Source: Drosophila miranda (taxonomy: Eukaryota; Arthropoda; Insecta; Diptera; Drosophilidae). From it: a stretch of DNA of 64,000 nucleotides. Location: the NCBI RefSeq assembly GCF_003369915.1, contig NC_046674.1, positions 1,178,001 to 1,242,000 on the forward strand, given 5' to 3'. Both the position numbers and the translations under genes were made by a program. This document shows positions 58,128 through 64,000 of this stretch, in pieces. Below the pieces are notes generated by a model. That model was not told the DNA's origin. It searched no databases and saw only the letters and a program-made list of their open reading frames with translations. Numbering within the stretch: position 1 is the stretch's first letter; each line of letters begins with the position of its first letter.

Positions 58128-61100
58128 TGGCATCTCATCGCCATCAGCGACTTCTGTGTAGATATTTTTCCGTTTCGTTGCGGAGAAAAAAAACAAAAAG
58201 AAAAGAGAGTGACGAGTGGGCAGGCGAAAAAAAAGCAATTGCGGAACTGAGTTTGCGAAAACGTGTTCAGGAATCCTTTGCTTCGTCCTCTGCATCCGCC
58301 GCTGCATGCTCTTCCGCGTCCTGTCCAGAGCTACTATGTGGGCATAGGGGCAGCATAGGGTTTATGGCCAGTGTTTTCCGCGAGACGACAGCAAGGCTTC
58401 CAGCAACAAATCCCTGCCAAAATGCATGGCTATCCGGTGATGCAGTTCGTGCAGTACAGCATGCCGCCACCCTGCTCCTGGGTGCCCGCACCGCCCCCGT
58501 CCTCCGGCAATGTGGATGCCCATCATCGTGGTACTGGCTCTAGAGTCCCTTGATTCCCATTCCCCATCTGATTGTTGTCATTTGTGTGTTCTGTTCTGTT
58601 CTGTTCTCTCCCCGTCCTCTCCTGCAGCCCATCGCCATGGAGCTGGCATCAAGAAGTACGTGGTGTGGTGCCTCATCTGCGGCGGCTTCAGCTGCCTACT
58701 TGGCGTGCTCTTCCTGGGCGTCTACTTCCTGCTGCACTCGTACACCATCACCGTGGGCAACTTTGAGACAGTGCCGACCTTTGTGCCTGCCACCCTGCTC
58801 ATCCTCACGGGCATCTGCATCATGAGCCTGGCCCGTCGAAGGAATCGCTACAGCTATTTGGTAGGTGGCACCACTCCAATCCACTCCAATCCACTCCAAT
58901 CAATTCATTGGGATTCTGTTAACCCTTTGTATACGACTTGCAGATTAAGCTGTCGGGCGCCTGTGGCCTGGTATCTGCCCTCACCTGTGCCTTGGTCACG
59001 GTTACCACCACCGTGCTGCACATGAGTCGCCTGCAGGCGCTGCGGGAGTGCGAGTACGCCCAGAAGACGCGCACCTGCACCTGCTACTCGGACCTCATCG
59101 AGTCCCAGGTGGATCGAGTGGACAAGGGTAAGCATTGTCTGTCGTCTGAAGCGTAACCCCCCATTTATGCATTGCCTGTTTCATCAGAAGGAGTGCGTCT
59201 GGTGTTCGACTCTCTCTCCGATTGCGGCGTTGTCCATGGATCGCTATACTCCTGCCTGCGGGCCATCTTCGGGCTGTCTGTGGCCGGAGTGCTCATCGCC
59301 GTCTTCAGCTGCATGCTGGTCTACCAGCTGCTCAGCCATGAGCGCAAGAAGATGTACTGGGAGCAGCTGGAGCTGCGATGCCGCTCCCTCTATGCCAGCC
59401 AGGCGCCGCCACCCTCTCTGGGGGCTCTTGGGGCCCCCGGACGGATGCTCAATTGTCGCTGCTGCGAGCAGTGCCACGCCCATCGGCAGATGACGCTGCC
59501 GTTGCAGACAACCGCTTATCCCTGGGACGAGGCCACGGTGGCGGCAGCGGCCGCGGCAGCCGGAGGCGGAGGAGCAGAGCAGCGCTTCTGGGCGGCACAG
59601 CCACCGGGAAACTTTTACTCGCCAAATCCCGGCGGAGAGGATCCCTCCGGACCGTGTCGCGGCGGAGAACGGGGAGCAGGAGGAGGAGGCGGACGAAGCA
59701 GCAGCGGCTGGAGCTGGCCGAGAATGCCATGGCAGCGCACTACTCCGGACACGGGAAGACGCTTCCGACAGGCAGCAGCCAGTCCGGACTCCCAGTACGG
59801 TTTCAGCTCGGCCACGGCCATGGCGGCGGACGGTAATCAGATGCTGATCGAGGAGCCAGCCGTGGGTGCCACCTACAATGGCATGCCGCCGCCCAACGCC
59901 TTGCCCTACGGAGTGTGGGGTCCGCCGCCGCCTTACAGCGATCCCAACAGCCCCGCAAGGCGTGGCTACTACCAGTATCTGCAGCCGGCGGCTTGTCTGG
60001 CTGGCAATCCCTCAACCACAACGGTGGCGCTCACCCAGGAGCAGCTGCATCAGCAGGCGATGCAGCACCAGCACCCACACGCACATCCCCAGCAGCAGCA
60101 GCAGATGCAGCTGCAGCTGCAGCGAATCCAAGGCCAGTCGGCCACTCTGGAGCGGATGGACGGTCTGAGCCTGAGTAGTATGACTGGCAATATGACCGGC
60201 ATGACGTCCACACGATCCTCCGCCTACAAGTCGAAGGTCGAGTACGAGAACACGCCCTCGGACAGCGACGGAGGCGGCAATGCGAGGGAGAGGGATCGCT
60301 GCTCGAACACGCTACCCACGCGCAAGCTAAAGAAGCGCATCGAGGCAGGCACTGGGGCCAAGAGCATCGGACCCCAGAGCAATCCCAGCCAGCAGCGTCC
60401 CAATGTGCAGCAGCTATTCGCCAAGCAGGAGCAGCAGCCACTGCAGCAGCAGTCCACTCAGGGCGGCACGCAGCAGGCACAGACGCAGTCTTCGGCGGGC
60501 GTGGAGAACAGCGGCTATCAGGACTCGAACGGAGCCATAGCCAAAGATCAGGTTGGCGGTGGGGTCGTGGGGTCACTTCTACAGGACCCCGCCGAGTCGG
60601 AGGTCTACTTTGCGGACGTCAGCAGCTGCTGCAACATGTCCGTGAAGAACGACAACTACTATGACAACGCCCACCGCCACCAGGGGCACCATCATCATCA
60701 GCACCAGCACAGCAACTGCAGCCACAGCAGCACTCAGAGCAACGCCAACACCAACAACTCCTCGGCGAACGAGGATTACCTGGCCCAGAGATTCGGACGA
60801 CGCGAGCACTCCATACGCAGTCGCTTGCCCATTCCCCAGGCCCGCCTCGAGGACGACTACGAGAGCTCCAACCTCAATATGCCGACGATGAAGGAGCAGC
60901 AGCAGCAGCAGCAGCAGCTGCAGAAGGAGATCTCGCGCCAGAGCATGTGCTCCGTGGAGTCGGAGGCCAAGACTGAGTTCACCGACCTGTCGCCATCGAC
61001 GCCCTGCGGAGGATCGCTTCCTCCGCCACCCGCAAACTTTGCCAGCGATCCGCCGTGTACGACGGGCCAGCAATCGCCGAGCTTTGTGGCCTCGTTCCCG

Positions 61101-61388
61101 TACTCCTCGGAGTCGCAGTGCCTGGAGGCGCATCGCCGCTCGACAAAGAACATCCACGAGCTGCTCATGGCCGGAGGTGGAACCTCAACTGTAGGGGCAG
61201 ACTCCCACTACGAGGTCATCAACGATAGGAACAATCCAGTGGCCGGCTATCAGCTGCAGCGCGCCATCGCCGGCGGCAGCCACAAACACAAGTCCAAGTC
61301 GAAAACACGTTCGCGGGAGCAGCTGGACATCTATGGGAGTGGTGGAGCCGATCGCTCAGACTGGTCCTCGGACGGGGGACGTTTGTGA
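56723..61388 (+). CDS. Four-transmembrane ENTREP/FAM189-like protein, two alternative N-termini
   Basis: Exons: 1a 56723-57632 or 1b 58422-58530, then 58628-58860, 58944-59127 and 59188-61388. Both first exons end with one extra base before the common acceptor GCAG|CC and keep frame, giving 1175 or 908 aa. 1a encodes a Gln/Ala/Cys-rich disordered region ending in a PPLPPRPPPRPR SH3-type stretch; 1b encodes 36 residues (MHGYPVMQFVQYSMPPPC...). The common part has four membrane segments (YVVWCLICGGFSCLLGVLFL, FVPATLLILTGICIMSLA, LSGACGLVSALTCALVTVTT, IFGLSVAGVLIAVFSCMLVY) with a Cys-rich loop TCTCYSDL between the last two. The long cytoplasmic tail has PPPPYSDP, a PPxY site for WW domains. ENTREP1 in vertebrates is endosomal and activates the ubiquitin ligase ITCH; the same role here is inference. 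The CAG-encoded Gln runs are likely variable in length. Confidence 0.8.
57633..58627 (+). other. Intron holding alternative first exon 1b and a probable internal promoter
   Basis: Exon 1b coding part is 58422-58530 (CAAAATG start, donor CGTG|GTACTG). Its leader would lie in about 58150-58421, where an in-frame frame runs upstream without other support. The intron also has a CAG run (58083-58122). A transcript starting here would skip the 303-codon exon 1a. Confidence 0.5.
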
Positions 61389-62445
61389 GGCCAAGCGAGC
61401 GACGAGGTGTTTGTCTAGACGGAGCGGAGCAGTGGTTTCATCATCATTATATACTCAGTAAGGACGGGACTGTGTCCCCGTGTCTCCCTTTTGGTTTGTC
61501 CCACACCCACTAAGTATCGTCGCATTTGTAATGTTTGCCATCCAGCAGAGGAACAACACTTCCTCCCTCTCTCTCCAACTCAAGGGCCCCGGCCACACAC
61601 CTTGCTTTAACTATTTTACGCGAAATATCCTTTGCATAGTAGATATATAGTTTATATTGAATATTGAATATTTACTAATGGTAACGTAACAAAATATTGT
61701 AGCATTGAATTGAATGTTGAGCAATTGTAGCAATGATGGCGCTGTGCGACAGTGATTTTGCACTTTGCACGGGACAAAAACTAGGTTGTAGGCCTACCTT
61801 CTAATTCGGTAGCATTTTATTTATTATTATTTTTTTTTTTTTTCATTAATTCCCAACAAAATAAGCTACTAATTATGAAAATTGTCCAAAGAATGTCAAA
61901 GATGCGAATTTTTAAGTTGATCAATCGCGGTTTTTGAACTAAGAAAAAAGATTTTGGGGGTATATTGAGAGTTCAAAGGGTGATGAGGATGTGATCTACT
62001 CATCCAGGCCTACAGCCTAATTTTTGTCTCGTGCTAAGTGCTTTCAAAAGTTTCCATTTTGTCGCACAGTGTAGTCTATGAATATTATTATACAAATTAT
62101 GTTATATTTACCTGCGTATTTACATAGTTGCATACATATACATACATACACACCTACACACATATACATATACATATATATAGTATATATATACATAGTT
62201 AGTTAAATGTTAGAGCGCAAGTTAAATTTATTAAAGAACAAAGTATATCCGAAGCATTTTAACAACAACGAATCGTCGTCTTTTGGAATTGCGGTGCAGT
62301 ACTTAATGATGAAAAAAAAGACATTGCCAACTAAAATTACAATTTGGAATTTAATGACTACGTAAACATCGTACAGTACAACTGGGATTACTATGACTAT
62401 GGCTCCACTCCACTCCACTCGACTTACCTCTGCTCCGGCGGGCTG
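61389..62445. other. Converging 3' UTRs of the ENTREP-like gene and Cht2
   Basis: AT-rich, no coding frame. A TA/CA-rich simple repeat lies at about 62125-62195. On the minus strand a donor-like GCAGAG|GTAAGTC sits just past the Cht2 stop (about 62423-62431); if used it would be an intron in the 3' UTR. Confidence 0.5.
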
Positions 62446-63952
62446 TCAATGGGCCAGAGTGTGCAGCAGCATAAAGAGAGCAGTGGCAGTCAGACTGAGG
62501 CTAACAATAGAGGCGGCAGCGTTCTTGCGATCCGCAATGCTGCCGTGAGGGATCTCGTTCTCCGAATCGTCCGGCACAGGCTCCGGCACGGCCAGTTGCT
62601 CCAGTGCCAGCACTGTGGCCTCGTTGATGGTACGGAGCAGGGGATAGCTCTGACTGAGTCGGCGGGGGGCAGAGCTAACCACCTTGAAGTCTTCAAAGGT
62701 ATCGCCATCCAGCTCACAGTTGCCAAGGAAGTCATCCGTGTCCACCGACCAGACCATGACGCCCGCCAGACGCTTGGACATGGCATACAGCACCTTGTTG
62801 GCGATGGAACGCGAGCTGTCGAACGTCACAACGCTCACATCTTGCGTGAAGACATTGCGCTCGGAGCGGGCCAGCACCTGGCTGGTCTGGGGGTCCCACT
62901 GTTTGGTCCAGCCCGATGTCTTGTTGCTCAGTATATTGCAGATTTCATTGTACCCCAGGAAACCGTCTTCACGGGTGTAGGGTCCCCGGAAGCCGACTCC
63001 GTCGCTGCCATCGTTGAGATTTCCCTCGGACACCGTCTTGAAGGTTCGTCCGTAGAAGGGCAGGCCAAGGACCAGCTTGGAGGGGGGTGCACCCAGCTTC
63101 AGCAGATAGTCAATGGTGAATTTCTGAAATAAATGATGCAAGATATATGCATGTATTATCTGTTTCGATCTCATGAGACTGTTCTAGCACGGCTTACCAC
63201 ACTGAAGGGATCCTCTGCTGGGGCAGCGAGTGGAGAATTGTAGCCCACCTTCTGGTCCCAGCTGCCGTGGTAGTCGTAGCACATGATGTGCAGGTAGTCC
63301 AGATACCGCGATATTTGCCGGACATCGTAGGCCTCGTCGATCACCTTCTTGGCCGCTCCAATGGCCGAGGTGAGCAGCAGCCCATGGTTGTCGAACTCCT
63401 CCCGCAGCTCCTTGGTGAGAGCCACAAAGTTCTCGCGGTCGCTGGGCTTGCCCCCGCGCTGCGTGGGATACTCCCAGTCCAGGTCGAGGCCATCGAAGTT
63501 GTACTTGCGCACAAAGCTCGACACCTGCTTGACGAAGCGTTCGCGTAGGTAGCTATTGGCCACCAGGCTGGAGTAGTTGGCCGAGCCCTCGTTCCAGCCG
63601 CCTATGGCCAGGGAGACCTTCAGATGTGGATGGCTGCGCTTCAGGCCGGTCAGCTGCTCGTAGCCACCCTTGCCGTACTGCTCCTTCAGGTCCTGCCAGG
63701 GATCTAGCCGAAAAGAATGGGCTCGAATTAGCATACGCCAATAAAACAAACCAGCCGAAGGTGCTCTGCTCTGCTCTGCTCCCTTACCAAGCGATTTGAT
63801 GGACGCCTGCGTGATGTCCAGGCCAGCGAAGGCATACACCACATGGGTGCACAAGTTGGGATCAAAGTTGTCTATGGCATAGGCACCCTGCTCGGGCCGG
63901 TACACAGCCCATGTGGATATGTAGCAAACAACCACCTTGTCGTGCGAGGGAC
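62446..63952 (-). CDS. Cht2: Chitinase, GH18 family (3' exons; 5' end outside the window)
   Basis: Minus-strand exons 63952-63788, 63703-63198 and 63123-62446 are in the window; the exon with the signal peptide lies beyond 64000. The protein reads KVVVCYISTWAVYRPEQGAY, then VSLAIGGWNEGS, then FDGLDLDWEYP (GH18 catalytic DxxDxDxE, all acids present), LHIMCYDYHGSWD, LVLGLPFYGRTF and GVMVWSVDTDDF. There is no chitin-binding domain. The C-terminus is hydrophobic (SIVSLSLTATALFMLLHTLAH), like a GPI-anchor signal. It cleaves chitin in the cuticle or tracheal matrix. Cht2 is the single-domain fly chitinase I recall with this layout. It converges on the ENTREP-like gene. Confidence 0.88.
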
Positions 63953-64000
63953 CTGCAAGTGAGATCCGCTGTCAGCAACCCCTTTTGCGGTCAGCCTTTG

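Noticed and set aside
1-64000. CRISPR arrays, prokaryotic operons, riboswitches, rRNA
   Set aside because: None seen. The tandem repeats present are micro- and minisatellites without unique spacers, and the gene structure is that of an insect.

Overview
The window is nuclear DNA from a fly of the genus Drosophila. The evidence is short introns with GTRAGT donors, CAG/CAA-rich and Ala/His/Asn-rich reading frames, Ohler-type core-promoter motifs, and recognisable orthologs of NijA, ND-13B, Oseg4 (IFT121/WDR35), PIG-W, Cht2, guanylate kinase and the TOX-type HMG protein. Gene content points to Muller element D (D. melanogaster 3L). An obscura-group species is my guess, because of the repeat style and the decayed neighbours; it is not proven by anything in the window. 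There is no prokaryotic, organellar or viral content.

Layout: 1-204 is a second copy of 3'-UTR sequence found again at 4807-5005. A dispersed repeat with promoter motifs (about 1300-1970) leads into a TOX4-like HMG gene (2047-3637, +). A very long BTB/BACK gene of BTBD8 type (CDS 5437-12176, -) follows; its 5' leader seems to be spliced over a 17-kb intron to a first exon near 30.1-30.6 kb. That 17 kb holds a pogo/Tigger-like element (13162-13728), microsatellites, minisatellites and long G or C runs, and no gene I can support. From 32.9 to 37.6 kb genes are compact: NijA (+), ND-13B (+), a small secreted peptide gene (+) and guanylate kinase (-).

38.7-39.9 kb holds two broken genes, PolD2 (+) and LSm8 (-), directly against the 3' end of Oseg4 (39930-43970, -). 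PIG-W follows (44667-46257, -). A glycerol-kinase-like gene (52459-54258, +) has a probable non-coding first exon at 47.8-48.0 kb. An ENTREP/FAM189-like four-transmembrane gene with two alternative N-terminal exons (56723-61388, +) and the 3' exons of Cht2 (62446-63952, -, running off the right edge) end the window.

The genes do unrelated housekeeping and tissue-specific jobs (complex I, GMP phosphorylation, GPI-anchor synthesis, intraflagellar transport, chitin turnover) and do not form one pathway. Three things stand out. (1) A dispersed repeat carries Motif 6, DRE and Motif 1 elements in fixed order; copies at four loci each point at the start of a gene. (2) PolD2 and LSm8, normally essential, are decaying in place, which implies working copies elsewhere in the genome. 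(3) The glycerol kinase paralog has lost its catalytic Asp and part of its phosphate-binding loop.
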